Below, piece by piece: positions 36,924 through 47,858 of a stretch of 64,000 nucleotides of DNA. The stretch spans positions 104,571 through 168,570 of the forward strand of contig NZ_BPFA01000009.1 of the NCBI RefSeq assembly GCF_019655055.1, in the 5' to 3' direction. The stretch's first letter is position 1, and every line of letters starts with the position of its first letter. A program made the position numbers and the translations under genes. The notes beneath the pieces were generated by a model. The model searched no databases. It saw nothing but the letters and a program-made list of their open reading frames with translations, and was not told the DNA's origin. The stretch comes from Shewanella sp. MBTL60-112-B2. GTDB lineage: Bacteria; Pseudomonadota; Gammaproteobacteria; Enterobacterales; Shewanellaceae.

Positions 36924-38309
36924 ATGAATAAGCGTTTAATTACTCTTGCTGTGAGTACAGCACTTTTGGGGACAGTTACACAGGTTCAAGCTGCTGGTTT
37001 TCAATTAGCTGAATACTCTGCAACAGGATTAGGCCGTGCATATGCGGGTGAAGCTGCAATGGCTGATAATGCTGCAGTGCAAAACCGTAATCCGGCGATG
37101 CTGACTTATCTTCAAGGTACGCAAATGACAACGGGCGCGATTTTGGTTATGCCAAATATCGATATCAATGGCGAAGTGACATACGTTGATGGCGTTAACG
37201 CTACTTCAGCAAAAGATATTGCTGGCGATGCGGTAGTGCCTAACTTTTATGTGTCACATCAGTTAAACGAACAGTGGTTCCTAGGTCTAGGTATTGGTAG
37301 TAACTTCGGTATGGCGACTGAGCTAGATGATAGCTTCCGTGGTACACAGTTCGGTAATGAAGCATCGGTAACAACTGTTGAAATCAATCCTAACGTTGCT
37401 TACCGTATTAATGAGCAGTTTAGTGTTGGTGCCGGTGTACGTTTCGTCTTAGGTGAAGGTAGCATCGGTGCTAAGAGCTCTGCAGATACAATGATCCCAT
37501 TATCAGATTTGGGGATTAATCAAGGTATACCCGTTGCTAAAGGCACTACCCTTAAATATATGGAAGGTGATGACACTTCTTGGGGTTGGCAGCTTGGTGC
37601 AGCTTGGCAGATTAACGCTAATAACCGAATTGGTGTGAACTTCCGTTCAGAAGTTAAGCAAACACTTTCTGGTGAAGCAAATGGTGTAGCGTTTAACCTT
37701 TATGATCCAGAGGTAATCGGTGCTGCAGTAGGTTCAATTATGGCTGGCCAGACGCCAGAGCTCGCGCCAGAGAAAAAATACGACGGTTCGATGGATTTAA
37801 CACTTCCAGCGACAGCTGAGATTGCTTCTTTTCATCAGTTAACAGACAAGCTTGCTCTTCATGCAAGTGTTAACTGGACCGATTGGAGTTCGTTTGAAAA
37901 ATTAGAAGCGTATATTCCAGAACTAACTAATCCAACGCAGTTGGTTAAGCAGGAAAACTGGGAAGACAGTTATCGCTTTGCAGTAGGTACCACTTATCAG
38001 TTAAATGAAAAGATGTCTTTGCGCGGTGGTGTGGCTTATGACATGTCAGCGGTATCTGATGCTAACCGTACTCTGACTATCCCTGAAATGGATCGCTTAT
38101 GGTTAAGTGTTGGTATGGGTTACGCCTTCAGCGAGAACTTCGACATGGATCTAGGCTTTACATACATTTTTGCTGACGAGTCTCCGGTAGTTGAGCCGCG
38201 TCCAGGTATCGAGTCAGATAATTCATCAGCACTATTTGGTGGTACTTTCTCTGGCACAACTAGCGGTAACATAGCGCTACTTGGTGTTCAAGCAACTTAC
38301 CGATTCTAA
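36924..38309 (+). CDS. fadL: FadL-family outer membrane long-chain fatty acid transporter
   Basis: 461 residues. A 14-strand outer-membrane barrel with N-terminal hatch that takes up long-chain fatty acids. The signal peptide (1-23, cleaved after VQA) is followed by the mature N-terminus AGFQLAEYSATGLGRAYAGEAAMADNAA (shortened), whose family motif is GLGRAYAGEAA and NRNPAML. It ends in an aromatic residue before the stop (ATYRF), the outer-membrane barrel sorting signal. Monocistronic, with its own upstream region and terminator. Related proteins take up aromatic hydrocarbons, so exact substrate is not certain. Confidence 0.92.
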   Translation: MNKRLITLAVSTALLGTVTQVQAAGFQLAEYSATGLGRAYAGEAAMADNAAVQNRNPAMLTYLQGTQMTTGAILVMPNIDINGEVTYVDGVNATSAKDIAGDAVVPNFYVSHQLNEQWFLGLGIGSNFGMATELDDSFRGTQFGNEASVTTVEINPNVAYRINEQFSVGAGVRFVLGEGSIGAKSSADTMIPLSDLGINQGIPVAKGTTLKYMEGDDTSWGWQLGAAWQINANNRIGVNFRSEVKQTLSGEANGVAFNLYDPEVIGAAVGSIMAGQTPELAPEKKYDGSMDLTLPATAEIASFHQLTDKLALHASVNWTDWSSFEKLEAYIPELTNPTQLVKQENWEDSYRFAVGTTYQLNEKMSLRGGVAYDMSAVSDANRTLTIPEMDRLWLSVGMGYAFSENFDMDLGFTYIFADESPVVEPRPGIESDNSSALFGGTFSGTTSGNIALLGVQATYRF

Positions 38310-38377
38310 ACTCAGCGCTAGGGTATGGAGCTAATCTTAGCTAAAGCCAAGCAGCTTCAGTCTTAACAGCTGTTATT

Positions 38378-38405
38378 AAAGCCTCGCATCTGCGGGGCTT
38401 TTTGC
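38378..38405 (+). terminator. fadL terminator
   Basis: AAAGCCTCGC (38378-38387) pairs with GCGGGGCTTT (38392-38401) with one G-T pair, followed by further T. Confidence 0.8.
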
Positions 38406-38581
38406 ATTATAAATCTAGGCTTAAACGGTGCTGGAATTGGATTGGAAGTTTATTTTCATGGTAAAAAAGCAATAACTAGTTAACTTGTAGAGATAACGCT
38501 TGCGTTATTGTGTGTGCTATTACTATCTATTAGCGTTATCTATTGATGCTTAAATCCATCAAAATAAACAAGAGGTTCACC

Positions 38582-39157
38582 ATGAAACCCAAAATTTGGT
38601 TAGTCACTATTGGTTCGGCAATTTTGTCTCTATCATCGGTCAATGCAGCAGAGCCTATGTCTCTCAAAGAACTATCTCTCAAAGAACTGCCGCAAAAAGA
38701 ACAACCCCTCCAAGAACAGCCTAAATCTGTGCAAGTGGTGAAACAGTTTATTCAAGGCTTTAATAACCACAGTGTGGAACAACTGCTGCAACAAACAACC
38801 GAAAACGTGCATTGGTTTAATTTGTCTGGGGCGAAAATGGAAATTGAAACCGCTAGTCAAAATGAACTTGCCGCGGCAATGACCGACTACTTTGCTAGCC
38901 TCAATGATGCCAAAGCAACCTTGCGGCAAATTATCGTGTCTGCAAATTATGTTAGCACCGTAGAGGAAGTGACTTGGAGTCATGATGGCGATCAAAGTAG
39001 CCAGTGTAGTCTCGGTGTTTATCAGTTAAATGGGGATAAAATTAGTGCCGTATGGTACTACCCAAGCCATGCCTGCGATGAGGCGCCCTGGATAGAAGTG
39101 GCAGCTCCGGAAATTGTTCAGCCAGAAATTGGGTTATTAAAAGAAACGCGCCAATAA
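38582..39157 (+). CDS. Exported SnoaL/NTF2-like domain protein
   Basis: 191 residues. Signal peptide MKPKIWLVTIGSAILSLSS ending at NAA predicts export to the periplasm. A linker of repeated Lys-Glu-Leu/Gln-Pro units (about 27-45) precedes an NTF2-like fold. That fold starts VKQFIQGFNNHSVEQLLQQT and includes NVHWFNLSG and ITWSHDG-like strands. ATG 38582 follows AGAGGTTC; an upstream in-frame ATG at 38543 would bury the signal peptide. It lies 11 bases before glpK, so the two are probably co-transcribed. Function unknown; NTF2-like proteins may bind small hydrophobic or polar ligands. Confidence 0.75.
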   Translation: MKPKIWLVTIGSAILSLSSVNAAEPMSLKELSLKELPQKEQPLQEQPKSVQVVKQFIQGFNNHSVEQLLQQTTENVHWFNLSGAKMEIETASQNELAAAMTDYFASLNDAKATLRQIIVSANYVSTVEEVTWSHDGDQSSQCSLGVYQLNGDKISAVWYYPSHACDEAPWIEVAAPEIVQPEIGLLKETRQ

Positions 39158-39168
39158 GGAAAGCATAA

Positions 39169-40650
39169 GTGTCAAAGAAATACATCATAGCACTGGATCA
39201 GGGGACGACAAGCACCAGAGCAATAGTGTTCGATCATGATACCAAGATGGTTGCTAGCTCGCAGCGTGAGTTTAGCCAAATATATCCTCAGCCGGGATGG
39301 GTTGAGCATGACGCGATGGAGATCTGGGCATCTCAAAGCTCGACTCTTATTGAGGTGTTAGCGCGGGCTGATATTCACAGTGAAGATGTGGCAGCTATCG
39401 GTATTACCAACCAGAGAGAAACAACTGTCGTCTGGGACAAGGTAACGGGTAAGCCGGTTTACAACGCAATCGTGTGGCAGTGCCGACGCAGTAAAGATAT
39501 TTGTGACGAGCTCAAGGCGCAAGGGCTGGAAGATTACATTAAGCAGACCACAGGCTTAGTGCTCGACCCTTATTTCTCAGGCAGCAAGATTAAGTGGATT
39601 TTGGATAACGTTGAAGGCGTGCGGGAACGAGCAGAGAAAGGTGAGCTTCTGTTTGGCACCATAGATACTTGGCTTGTTTGGAAGCTTACTGAGGGCAAGG
39701 TACATGTTACCGATCCGACCAATGCTTCACGAACCATGTTATTCAATATTCATACTCATGAGTGGGATAACAAGCTACTAGAGGCGTTTGATATTCCTTG
39801 CTCGATTCTGCCAGAGGTTAAACCATCGTCGGCTATCTATGGTTATACCCGTATAGCGGGAGAAGGGAGTAACATTGCCATCGCAGGCATGGCGGGTGAT
39901 CAGCAATCTGCGTTATTTGGTCAACTCTGTATCGAAGAGGGGATGGCGAAAAATACCTATGGCACAGGTTGCTTCTTGCTAATGAATACAGGTGTAGAAG
40001 CCGTTCAGTCGCAGCATGGATTATTAACCACCATTGCGATTGGAGCAGACGGTGGGATTAACTATGCACTAGAGGGCTCGGTATTTATGGGCGGAGCTAC
40101 GGTGCAGTGGCTGAGGGATGAGCTGGGGCTTATTCGTGATGCACAAGATACCGAATACTTCGCTAAAAAAGTTGAAGATACTAATGGTGTGTATCTGATC
40201 CCTGCATTCGTTGGGTTAGGTGCTCCCTATTGGGACCCTGATGCGAGAGGGGCGTTAGTAGGCTTAACCCGAGGCGCGAATCGTAACCATATTATTCGAG
40301 CCGCATTGGAGGCGATTGCCTACCAGAGCCGCGATCTTTTGGATGCCATGTCTAAAGATAGTCGTGTCGAACTGAAACAGATTAAGGTCGACGGTGGTGC
40401 GGTGGCGAATGACTTCTTGATGCAGTTTCAGGCCGACATCACTAACGTTGAGGTTTTGCGCCCAGAGCTGACCGAAACTACTGCATTGGGAGCTGCATTT
40501 CTTGCAGGTCTTGCCGTGGGCTTTTGGGACTCAACCGATGAGCTAAAGAATAAGGCTGGGATTGAGCGTAATTTCACTCCACAAATCAGCATGCAAAAAC
40601 GCGATAGCTTATATCAGGGCTGGTTAAATGCGGTCACTCGGACACGTTAA
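39169..40650 (+). CDS. glpK: Glycerol kinase
   Basis: 493 residues, FGGY family. Phosphorylates glycerol to glycerol 3-phosphate with ATP. Landmarks are [17 protein letters not shown] near the N-terminus (phosphate loop), [10 protein letters not shown] and [10 protein letters not shown] (glycerol-site Arg), and the C-terminal [26 protein letters not shown] (shortened). Start is GTG 39169 after AAGGAAAG. Unusually, no glpF or glpD lies next to it; the exported NTF2-like gene precedes it. Confidence 0.97.
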   Translation: MSKKYIIALDQGTTSTRAIVFDHDTKMVASSQREFSQIYPQPGWVEHDAMEIWASQSSTLIEVLARADIHSEDVAAIGITNQRETTVVWDKVTGKPVYNAIVWQCRRSKDICDELKAQGLEDYIKQTTGLVLDPYFSGSKIKWILDNVEGVRERAEKGELLFGTIDTWLVWKLTEGKVHVTDPTNASRTMLFNIHTHEWDNKLLEAFDIPCSILPEVKPSSAIYGYTRIAGEGSNIAIAGMAGDQQSALFGQLCIEEGMAKNTYGTGCFLLMNTGVEAVQSQHGLLTTIAIGADGGINYALEGSVFMGGATVQWLRDELGLIRDAQDTEYFAKKVEDTNGVYLIPAFVGLGAPYWDPDARGALVGLTRGANRNHIIRAALEAIAYQSRDLLDAMSKDSRVELKQIKVDGGAVANDFLMQFQADITNVEVLRPELTETTALGAAFLAGLAVGFWDSTDELKNKAGIERNFTPQISMQKRDSLYQGWLNAVTRTR

Positions 40651-40672
40651 AAGCGAGTGACACCCGCTTAGA

Positions 40673-41017
40673 CTATACATCGATGTCGATCCGAGTGTGG
40701 GTCGACTCAGGAGTTTGTTTACTTGTTTGTTCTAGCGATGACTCTTGCTCATTGTTCTTTTGTTCGGACTTATCCCGCCTAGGGCCTTTTCTTCTCTCTA
40801 GGTTTGGATCGAGTTGGTAGGCTATCTGTTGATTTTTACGCCTATCATCGGTAGAGGTGCGCCTCTCTAAGTGAGGCGGCAGTTGTGCCTGAGGTGCTTC
40901 ATGGCTGTCAGGTGCGATAGCTGCGCTGTTATCAATTTTCTTAACTTGCTGTTTTGTTTTAAGCTTTGAGGTCGCTGGCTTAGCAAGCATGGCGTATACA
41001 CTATCTAGGCTAATCAT
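40673..41017 (-). CDS. Small arginine-rich hypothetical protein
   Basis: 114 residues, hydrophilic and probably disordered. It begins MISLDSVYAMLAKP and contains a repeated basic motif: LERRTSTDDRRKN (about 50-62) and LERRKGPRRD (about 72-81). The C-terminal third is Glu/Gln/Ser-rich. GAGGA lies seven bases before the ATG, which supports it being a real gene. No membrane segment or known domain. Convergent with glpK. I do not recognise the family; the RR repeats suggest nucleic-acid or acidic-partner binding. Confidence 0.6.
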   Translation of the reverse strand: MISLDSVYAMLAKPATSKLKTKQQVKKIDNSAAIAPDSHEAPQAQLPPHLERRTSTDDRRKNQQIAYQLDPNLERRKGPRRDKSEQKNNEQESSLEQTSKQTPESTHTRIDIDV

Positions 41018-41422
41018 TGCTTATTCCTCATTTTCAATGTGAGTTAATATTATATCGGCAATGATTGGTTAAAATTTAGTCTTGTTTTTTTGTCTGGCAA
41101 GTTTAACTCAGTGAATTGAGAGCACAAAGGTCATTCGGTTAATTATGTTTAATATTTCCTGCATTTATACCGCAGCTTTTGCGGAGTTATAGCCTTATAT
41201 GGGCAAACTCGCTCTTAGTTAAAGCAAGCTTTATGGGAAAAAATCCCACTAAATGGCATTGCTTGTTGTGATTAACCCCACTCTTCTGCCTGTTTTTCCT
41301 ACTTTTTAGAGGAAGAACACTATTAAATCCCCACATAAATCCCCAACACTCGCTTTGGATAAAGTTAATCTAAATTCGCTGCTAACCCGCTTGGTTACTG
41401 GATTTTTAAATCTGCGCTTTCC

Positions 41423-41452
41423 TTGACAAGTCTTGCGTTCTATCCCTAAACT
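41423..41452 (+). promoter_or_regulatory. mraZ (dcw cluster) promoter
   Basis: TTGACA (41423-41428) and TAAACT (41447-41452), 18-base spacing, immediately upstream of the MraZ boxes. Confidence 0.7.
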
Positions 41453-41461
41453 TAGCTGTTG

Positions 41462-41486
41462 TGGGGAAATGTGGATATTTGTGGGA
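41462..41486 (+). promoter_or_regulatory. MraZ operator
   Basis: Three direct repeats TGGGG, TGGAT and TGGGA start at 41462, 41472 and 41482, each separated by five bases. This is the known MraZ recognition pattern (TGGGN repeats at 10-base period) and predicts autorepression of the cluster. Confidence 0.85.
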
Positions 41487-41516
41487 TATTTTATAGAACA
41501 ACAGGGATGACATAAG

Positions 41517-41975
41517 GTGTTTTCTGGGGCTAGCGCTATAAATCTTGATGCAAAAGGCCGGATCGCGATTCCAAAGCGATACCGTGAGTCGCTGCATGCC
41601 CGTCATAATAACCAACTTGTGATCACTGTAGATATTCAATCCTCTTGTTTATTGCTGTACCCCATTCATGAATGGGAACAAGTTGCAGCTAAACTCGCAT
41701 CTCTTTCCGACACACAACCTACCGAACGAGCAATGAAGAGATTGTTGCTCGGATACGCCCATGAATGTGAATTGGATGGTAATGGCCGAATGTTGTTACC
41801 ACCGCCACTACGCCAATATGCCAACTTAGATAAGCGGGCAATGTTAGTGGGGCAGCTCAATAAGTTTGAGCTATGGGACGAAGCTGCATGGCAGCAACAG
41901 ATTGAACAGAGTCGGACAGCGATTCTTAATGAAGACTTGGCTGCCAATGAGCGTTTGGCAAATTTTTCACTTTAG
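41517..41975 (+). CDS. mraZ: Transcriptional regulator MraZ
   Basis: 152 residues (E. coli 152). Two AbrB-like SpoVT domains with DAKGRIAIPKRYRE (about 11-24) and LDGNGRMLLPPPLRQYANL (about 82-100), which assemble into a ring that binds the repeats at 41462-41486. Start is GTG 41517, matching the family MFxGA N-terminus; AGGGA lies ten bases upstream. First gene of the dcw cluster. Confidence 0.97.
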   Translation: MFSGASAINLDAKGRIAIPKRYRESLHARHNNQLVITVDIQSSCLLLYPIHEWEQVAAKLASLSDTQPTERAMKRLLLGYAHECELDGNGRMLLPPPLRQYANLDKRAMLVGQLNKFELWDEAAWQQQIEQSRTAILNEDLAANERLANFSL

Positions 41976-42005
41976 TCAGTGATACTTAAATAGTAGAAGA
42001 AACCC

Positions 42006-42953
42006 ATGACACAAGAATTTGAACACCTATCAGTACTGCTAGCGGAAACCGTTGCAGGCTTAAACATTAGACCCGATGGTATCTACATCGATGGTACTTT
42101 CGGTCGTGGTGGTCATTCTAGAAAAGTTCTTGAGGAACTTGGACCGAATGGAAGACTGATTGCTATCGACCGTGATCCGCAGGCTATCGCCGCGGCAGAG
42201 CAGTTTAAAGACGACAGCCGCTTTCAGATCGTTCATGGTGGTTTCGGTCAGTTAGCTGACTATGTCGAAGATTTAGGCTTAAAAGGCCAAATCGATGGTG
42301 TATTGCTGGATTTTGGCGTGTCGTCGCCGCAGCTAGATGACGCCGAACGTGGCTTTAGCTTCTTGCGTGATGGCCCGTTAGATATGCGTATGGATAACTC
42401 TCAAGGCGAGACCGCTGCTCAGTGGCTTGCTCGCGCTGAAATTGAAGATATGGCATGGGTATTTAAAACCTATGGCGAAGAGAAAAATTCTCGTCATATT
42501 GCGCGCTGTATTGCTGCAGATCGTGACAAGACCCCGTTCTTGCGTACCAAAGATTTGGCAGATTTGATTGCCCGCATTACCAAGAATAAGGAGCGAAATA
42601 AGCATCCTGCAACACGCGTATTCCAGGCTATTCGTATCTACATCAATAGCGAACTAGAGCAGATTGATCAAGCCCTAGAAGGTGCATTAACAGTGTTAGC
42701 GCCAGAAGGCCGCTTATCTGTGATTAGCTTCCATTCACTGGAAGACCGTATGGTGAAGCGCTTTATTCGCCGTAATAGCCAAGGTGAGAGTGTACCTCAT
42801 GGTTTGCCTATTACAGAGGCTGAGATTAATAAGTCACGCAAATTAAAGGCGATGGGTAAAGCGATTAAGCCGTCGGTTGAAGAGGTAGAGCGTAACGCCA
42901 GAGCTCGTAGCTCAGTGCTACGTATCGCCGAGCGCTTACCTTACGAAGCATAA
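42006..42953 (+). CDS. rsmH: 16S rRNA (cytosine1402-N4)-methyltransferase
   Basis: 315 residues (E. coli 313). S-adenosylmethionine-dependent methylation of C1402 in the decoding centre of 16S rRNA. Motifs: [13 protein letters not shown] (about 28-40), [31 protein letters not shown] and the C-terminal [18 protein letters not shown] (about 237-254). Thirty bases after mraZ, 15 before ftsL. Confidence 0.98.
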   Translation: MTQEFEHLSVLLAETVAGLNIRPDGIYIDGTFGRGGHSRKVLEELGPNGRLIAIDRDPQAIAAAEQFKDDSRFQIVHGGFGQLADYVEDLGLKGQIDGVLLDFGVSSPQLDDAERGFSFLRDGPLDMRMDNSQGETAAQWLARAEIEDMAWVFKTYGEEKNSRHIARCIAADRDKTPFLRTKDLADLIARITKNKERNKHPATRVFQAIRIYINSELEQIDQALEGALTVLAPEGRLSVISFHSLEDRMVKRFIRRNSQGESVPHGLPITEAEINKSRKLKAMGKAIKPSVEEVERNARARSSVLRIAERLPYEA

Positions 42954-42968
42954 ACGATTAGAAAATAA

Positions 42969-43283
42969 GTGAGTAAAGCTCAATTGAATTTAACCCGCAT
43001 AGTGCTGCTCGATCTATGGCATCACAAATGGATCATGATACTCGCGCTGCTTGTCATGATAAATGCGATTGCGGTGGTGTATACCAGCTATGAAGGCAGG
43101 AAATACACCAGTCAATGGGAGCAATTGTTACAAGAGCGAGACCGGCTAGATATCGAGTGGCGTAATTTGCTGCTCGAAGAGCAGTCTCGGTCGGAACATA
43201 GCCGAATAACTCGGATTGCGACTAAAGAGCTGAATATGAACCGTCCATTACCAAAAGAAGAGGTTGTGGTAAGAGTCCCATGA
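42969..43283 (+). CDS. ftsL: Cell division protein FtsL
   Basis: 104 residues. Bitopic inner-membrane protein of the FtsQLB complex. A short cytoplasmic N-terminus is followed by one membrane helix (about 22-42, IMILALLVMINAIAVVYTSY) and a periplasmic coiled coil (about 50-85, rich in Glu, Gln, Arg). Start is GTG 42969. Overlaps ftsI by four bases (ATGA). Confidence 0.95.
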   Translation: MSKAQLNLTRIVLLDLWHHKWIMILALLVMINAIAVVYTSYEGRKYTSQWEQLLQERDRLDIEWRNLLLEEQSRSEHSRITRIATKELNMNRPLPKEEVVVRVP

Positions 43284-45016
43284 GCAAACAGGCGAAACGT
43301 AAGCAAAAACCACAACTAATCCAATGGCGTCTATACGTCGTTGTGGCGTTTGTTTGCCTAATGTTTACCAGTCTTGTTGGGCGTGCGGCATATATTCAAC
43401 TGGTTGAGCCTGAAATGCTGCGTCACCAAAGCGATATGCGTACCTTGCGCACAACCAGTCGTGAAGTGCAGCGCGGGCTTATTACCGATCGCAATGGCGA
43501 GATGCTCGCGGTCAGTGTGCCAGTTAAAGCTGTATATGCTGACCCTAAAGTGGTGCACGACAAAAATGGCTTTGCCGATATGCGCCGCTGGCAAGCATTA
43601 GCTGATGTGTTACATGAACCCAAAGAAGATATTTTAAAACGGGTGCAGGCTAATCCGCGTAAACGTTTTACCTATCTGAAGCGTCAAGTCACTCCAGCGG
43701 TTGCTGACTATATTCGACAGCTAAAATTACCCGGTGTTTATCTTAAGCCAGAGTCCCGCCGGTATTACCCAACCGGTGAGATCTCAGCGCAGTTAGTCGG
43801 TATCACGAATATCGACGACAAAGGTATTGAGGGGATTGAAAACACCTATAACGATTGGCTTACAGGTACACCAAGCAAACAAAAAGTGCGTAAGTCTCGT
43901 GATGGTCACGTTGTTGAGCGACTCGATATGGTGCAAGAGGGCGAGAGCCCAAATGATTTAGTGTTAAGCATCGATCAGCGTATTCAGCAGCTTGCCTACC
44001 GAGAGCTAAAAAAAGCCACCGAAATTAATCAAGCAACGTCTGGCTCAATCGTGGTGCTAGATGTGCACACGGGCGAAGTGTTAGCGATGGCAAACACTCC
44101 GTCTTATAACCCTAATTCCCGTGATAGCCTGCAAAGCTATCGCATGCGAAACCGAGCGTTAACGGATTCATACGAACCCGGCTCGACTATCAAGCCTTTT
44201 GTGGTCGCCGCAGCACTTGAAGCTGGCACCATTAAAGCGGATCAAATTATTAAGACCAACCCAGGTCGCATGCGCATTGGTGGTAAAATTGTCCGCGATG
44301 GCCGTAACTATGGTGACCTTTCTCTGAGTGGAATTTTGGTGCATTCGAGTAACGTAGGCATGACCAAAATTGCTTTATCTATGCCAGTACAAGAGTTATT
44401 GGGCGCCTACCAAACCATGGGCTTGGGCAATTACTCAGGTATTAATTTAGAGGGTGAAAGCGCCGGACTTATTCATGATAGACGCCGCTGGTCTGAATTT
44501 GAGCGAGCCACGCTATCATTTGGTTATGGCTTAATGGCCACACCGCTGCAGCTCGCCAGACTGTACTCGATTTTGGGTAATAAGGGCGTACTGTATCCCG
44601 TTTCGATTTTAAAACTTAAACAAAAGCCTGAAGGTACCCAAGTGCTTTCTCCTGAAGTGGCACAAGGCGTGATGGAGATGCTGGTGGGGGTTACCGAGAA
44701 AGGTGGCACCGCGCTTAAAGCACATATCGAAGGTTACCCTGTAGCAGGTAAAACCGGTACCGCGCGTAAAGCTGTTGCGGGTGGTTATGGTGAAGACTAT
44801 GTTGCCCAGTTTGCCGGGGTCGCACCCGTGCATAACCCTAGGTTAGCCATTGCTGTGGTAGTGAATGAGCCTAAAGGCGATAGATATTACGGTGGTGATG
44901 TCGCGGCGCCTGTGTTTGCCGCAGTCATGTCTGGTGCGTTACAAATGCTAAACGTTGAACCTATTTCAAATCGTGAGAAGGTCCGTTTAGCTGCAAATTC
45001 TAGGAGTGTTGAATAA
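43280..45016 (+). CDS. ftsI: Penicillin-binding protein 3, septal DD-transpeptidase
   Basis: 578 residues (E. coli 588). Cross-links septal peptidoglycan with FtsW. A single N-terminal membrane anchor (about 17-40) and pedestal domain precede the transpeptidase domain. Active-site motifs: SxxK in PGSTIKPF (about 307), SSN in HSSNVGM, and KTGTARK near 490. The start overlaps ftsL and the stop abuts murE. Confidence 0.97.
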   Translation: MSKQAKRKQKPQLIQWRLYVVVAFVCLMFTSLVGRAAYIQLVEPEMLRHQSDMRTLRTTSREVQRGLITDRNGEMLAVSVPVKAVYADPKVVHDKNGFADMRRWQALADVLHEPKEDILKRVQANPRKRFTYLKRQVTPAVADYIRQLKLPGVYLKPESRRYYPTGEISAQLVGITNIDDKGIEGIENTYNDWLTGTPSKQKVRKSRDGHVVERLDMVQEGESPNDLVLSIDQRIQQLAYRELKKATEINQATSGSIVVLDVHTGEVLAMANTPSYNPNSRDSLQSYRMRNRALTDSYEPGSTIKPFVVAAALEAGTIKADQIIKTNPGRMRIGGKIVRDGRNYGDLSLSGILVHSSNVGMTKIALSMPVQELLGAYQTMGLGNYSGINLEGESAGLIHDRRRWSEFERATLSFGYGLMATPLQLARLYSILGNKGVLYPVSILKLKQKPEGTQVLSPEVAQGVMEMLVGVTEKGGTALKAHIEGYPVAGKTGTARKAVAGGYGEDYVAQFAGVAPVHNPRLAIAVVVNEPKGDRYYGGDVAAPVFAAVMSGALQMLNVEPISNREKVRLAANSRSVE

Positions 45017-46482
45017 TGCTAATACGCGATCTATTAGCGCCATGGTTCCATTATTCGGGAGCCGAAGACTTCTCGGAGATCACTTTAGATAGCCGTGCTG
45101 TGCAAGCTGGCTATCTGTTTGTTGCTATTCCAGGCTATCAAGTCGATGGTCGCAAGTTTATAACAGCTGCTTTTGAACGCGGCGCTAACGCTGCATTAGT
45201 GCATACGGATTCTCCCGAAAAGCACGGCACAGTGGTTAACGATGGTGGATTACAGATCCTGTTTTTCCAACTGAATCGGCAAATTTCAGCTTTAGCTGCA
45301 CAGGCTTATCCTATGTCGCAAACGCGCCCGCAAATTGTTGGTGTGACCGGGACTAATGGTAAAACCTCAGTGACTCAATTGATCGCTCAGTTGCAGTTAT
45401 TACAAGGTAAGCGAACCGCGGTAATGGGCACTCTAGGCAACGGCCTATGGGGTGAGCTTGTTGATAGTGGCAACACCACTGCGGACCCGGTCACTTTGAT
45501 CAAGCAGTTGCAGGAATTTGAACAAAAGGGCGCGAATACCTGTGCGATGGAAGTCTCTAGCCACGGTCTAGTACAAGGTAGAGTCGAGGCCGTTCCCTTT
45601 GATGTGGCTGTATTTACCAACTTAAGTCGTGATCATCTCGATTATCATCATACGATGGAAGAATATGGAATTGCCAAAAAGCGCCTTTTCCAATTCGCCA
45701 ATTTACGCGGTGGTTTAATTAATATCGATGATCCTGTCGGTCGTGAATGGCTGATTGATTTAGCATCTGACAAGTTATTAGGCTTTAGTGTTAAAGGTAA
45801 CGCTAGCGCTGAAATTTATACTAAAGACAATCATTTTCATGATGGCGGCGTATCTTGCACTTTAGTGTGGCCGACTGGCGAAGCTGAGCTTAGCTCACCG
45901 TTATTGGGTGATTTTAACCTATCAAACTTGGTTGCTGCTCTCGGTGCTCTTTACCTGCTGGGTGAAGATATGCGCGTGCTTGTCGCCCTAGCTGCTCAGC
46001 TTGAGCCTGTTGCAGGACGAATGGAACGCTTCACGAGTCAAGAGGGTGTGACCCTTGTTGTCGACTACGCTCATACGCCGGATGCTATCGAGCAGGCGTT
46101 AAAAGCGCTACGAGTACATTGTAAAGGCCAGCTTTGGTGTTTGTTCGGTTGCGGTGGCGATAGAGATAAAGGTAAACGGCCAATGATGGCGGCGAGCGCA
46201 GAGCAGTTTGCCGATCGGGTTATGGTAACTAGCGATAACTGTCGCAGTGAAGACCCCAACGCCATTATTAGCGATATTTTGGCCGGATTGCAGCATCCAC
46301 AGCAGGCGCTTTCACAAGTAGACCGTCAAGCTGCAATCAAGCAGATCGTCGCGCAAGCGGCTTCTGGCGATATGGTACTTTTGGCTGGTAAAGGCCATGA
46401 AACTTACCAAGAAGTAGATGGTAAAAAACTAAATTACGATGAAAGAGCATTTGCGAAAGCGATTGCCGAAGGTAACGCATGA
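45016..46482 (+). CDS. murE: UDP-MurNAc-tripeptide synthetase (meso-diaminopimelate-adding)
   Basis: 488 residues. Adds the third residue of the peptidoglycan stem peptide. Walker-type loop [12 protein letters not shown] is near 110, and the central and C-terminal ligase domains contain [15 protein letters not shown] and [12 protein letters not shown]. The amino-acid specificity motif reads DNCR ([12 protein letters not shown], about 404-415) instead of the common DNPR of diaminopimelate-adding enzymes. The key Arg is retained, so meso-DAP is still the likely substrate. Overlaps murF by four bases. Confidence 0.96.
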   Translation: MLIRDLLAPWFHYSGAEDFSEITLDSRAVQAGYLFVAIPGYQVDGRKFITAAFERGANAALVHTDSPEKHGTVVNDGGLQILFFQLNRQISALAAQAYPMSQTRPQIVGVTGTNGKTSVTQLIAQLQLLQGKRTAVMGTLGNGLWGELVDSGNTTADPVTLIKQLQEFEQKGANTCAMEVSSHGLVQGRVEAVPFDVAVFTNLSRDHLDYHHTMEEYGIAKKRLFQFANLRGGLINIDDPVGREWLIDLASDKLLGFSVKGNASAEIYTKDNHFHDGGVSCTLVWPTGEAELSSPLLGDFNLSNLVAALGALYLLGEDMRVLVALAAQLEPVAGRMERFTSQEGVTLVVDYAHTPDAIEQALKALRVHCKGQLWCLFGCGGDRDKGKRPMMAASAEQFADRVMVTSDNCRSEDPNAIISDILAGLQHPQQALSQVDRQAAIKQIVAQAASGDMVLLAGKGHETYQEVDGKKLNYDERAFAKAIAEGNA

Positions 46483-47858
46483 TTAGGGTTTCTTTAGCCG
46501 AACTGGCGACACGCCTAAATGGCAAGTTGGTTGGTGATGACTTGCCAATCGATAGCGTCTCTAGCGACAGTCGAGCGGTAGATAGCAAGACGCTTTTTGT
46601 TGCGTTAAAAGGCGATAACTTTGATGGCCATAACTTTGCTCAGGCGGCGGTTGATGCTGGCGCGAATGCATTGTTAGTAGAAAGAAAGCTGCCTATTAAC
46701 GCCGCACAAATTATCGTGGCAAACAGCCAACGTGCTATGGGCGAAATCGGTGCCTATGTACGTGAACAGCTTGGACTAACTTGTGTCGCTTTAACCGGAT
46801 CAAATGGCAAAACCAGCGTAAAAGAGATGATAGCGACTATCTTGTCGCAAAAACATCAAGTGCTCTATACCGCGGGTAACTTCAATAACGAAATTGGCGT
46901 TCCGTTAACTTTGCTGAGATTAGTGCAAGGTGATGAGTTTGGCGTATTTGAGCTTGGTGCTAACCACTCAGGTGAAATTGATTATACCTCGGGTTTAGTT
47001 AAGCCGAGTGTAGCCATGGTGAATAACGTTGCCTCGGCTCATCTTGAGGGTTTTGGTTCTTTAGAGGGCGTAGCCAAAGCTAAGTCAGAGATTTTTAACC
47101 ATATTAGCATTGGCGGCACGGCTGTGATTAATGCCGATGATGCCTTTGCTGATGTCATGCTTCAGGCGTCTAGTCACGTTAAGCAGTTATGTTTTGGTAT
47201 TAAAAATGAAACCTCGAGAGATCTTGATGTTTTTGCAGCTGACTTGATTGCGGATGCTTATGGACGTTATGCCTTTAGCCTTTGCTATGCAGCGGAGGTC
47301 TCTAGAGTAGAGCTACCGCTTGCAGGCCGTCACCAAGTGTCTAATGCGTTAGCGGCAACCAGTATTTGTTTGGCGCTAGGTTTATCTTTGGCTGATATCT
47401 GTCAGGGACTTAGTCTGCTGCAGCCAGTCAAAGGGCGCATGCTTCCGAGTCAGCTTGGGCGGGTCACAGTTATTGATGATAGTTACAATGCAAATCCTGC
47501 TTCGGTGGGCGCGGCTATTGACTGGCTTCAAGAAATTAAAGGAAATCGCTGTTTAGTGCTGGGCGATTTGGGCGAATTAGGCGACAATGCCGCCCTTTTG
47601 CATCGTGAGCTTGGAACATTGGCCAAGACAAAAGGCGTTAATGCGCTGTTTTGTGTCGGCACACTAAGCGCAGGTGCGAGTCATGCTTTTGGTTCCAAAC
47701 ACTACCAAGATATCGATGATTTAGTCGCTGGATTAATTCAATATATTAATGGATTACCAGCTGAAATCACCGTGTTAGTGAAAGGTTCTCGCAGTGCGAG
47801 AATGGAACGTGTAGTAGAAGCTTTAACAACGGCCTTTGGTCGCGGGGAGTTTGTTTAA
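46479..47858 (+). CDS. murF: UDP-MurNAc-tripeptide D-alanyl-D-alanine ligase
   Basis: 459 residues. Adds D-Ala-D-Ala to the tripeptide precursor. ATP loop [13 protein letters not shown] (about 107-119), [13 protein letters not shown] (about 132-144) and [11 protein letters not shown] are family signatures; the C-terminal domain has [13 protein letters not shown]. Its dipeptide substrate needs a Ddl ligase, which is not encoded in this cluster. Stop and mraY start overlap. Confidence 0.97.
   Translation: MIRVSLAELATRLNGKLVGDDLPIDSVSSDSRAVDSKTLFVALKGDNFDGHNFAQAAVDAGANALLVERKLPINAAQIIVANSQRAMGEIGAYVREQLGLTCVALTGSNGKTSVKEMIATILSQKHQVLYTAGNFNNEIGVPLTLLRLVQGDEFGVFELGANHSGEIDYTSGLVKPSVAMVNNVASAHLEGFGSLEGVAKAKSEIFNHISIGGTAVINADDAFADVMLQASSHVKQLCFGIKNETSRDLDVFAADLIADAYGRYAFSLCYAAEVSRVELPLAGRHQVSNALAATSICLALGLSLADICQGLSLLQPVKGRMLPSQLGRVTVIDDSYNANPASVGAAIDWLQEIKGNRCLVLGDLGELGDNAALLHRELGTLAKTKGVNALFCVGTLSAGASHAFGSKHYQDIDDLVAGLIQYINGLPAEITVLVKGSRSARMERVVEALTTAFGRGEFV

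Larger units (their letters stand above)
41018..41516. other. Upstream region of the dcw cluster
   Basis: About 500 bases without a gene. The last 95 contain the mraZ promoter and MraZ boxes listed separately. The earlier part has a GGGAAAAAATCCC dyad at about 41234-41246 and nothing else I can interpret. Confidence 0.5.
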
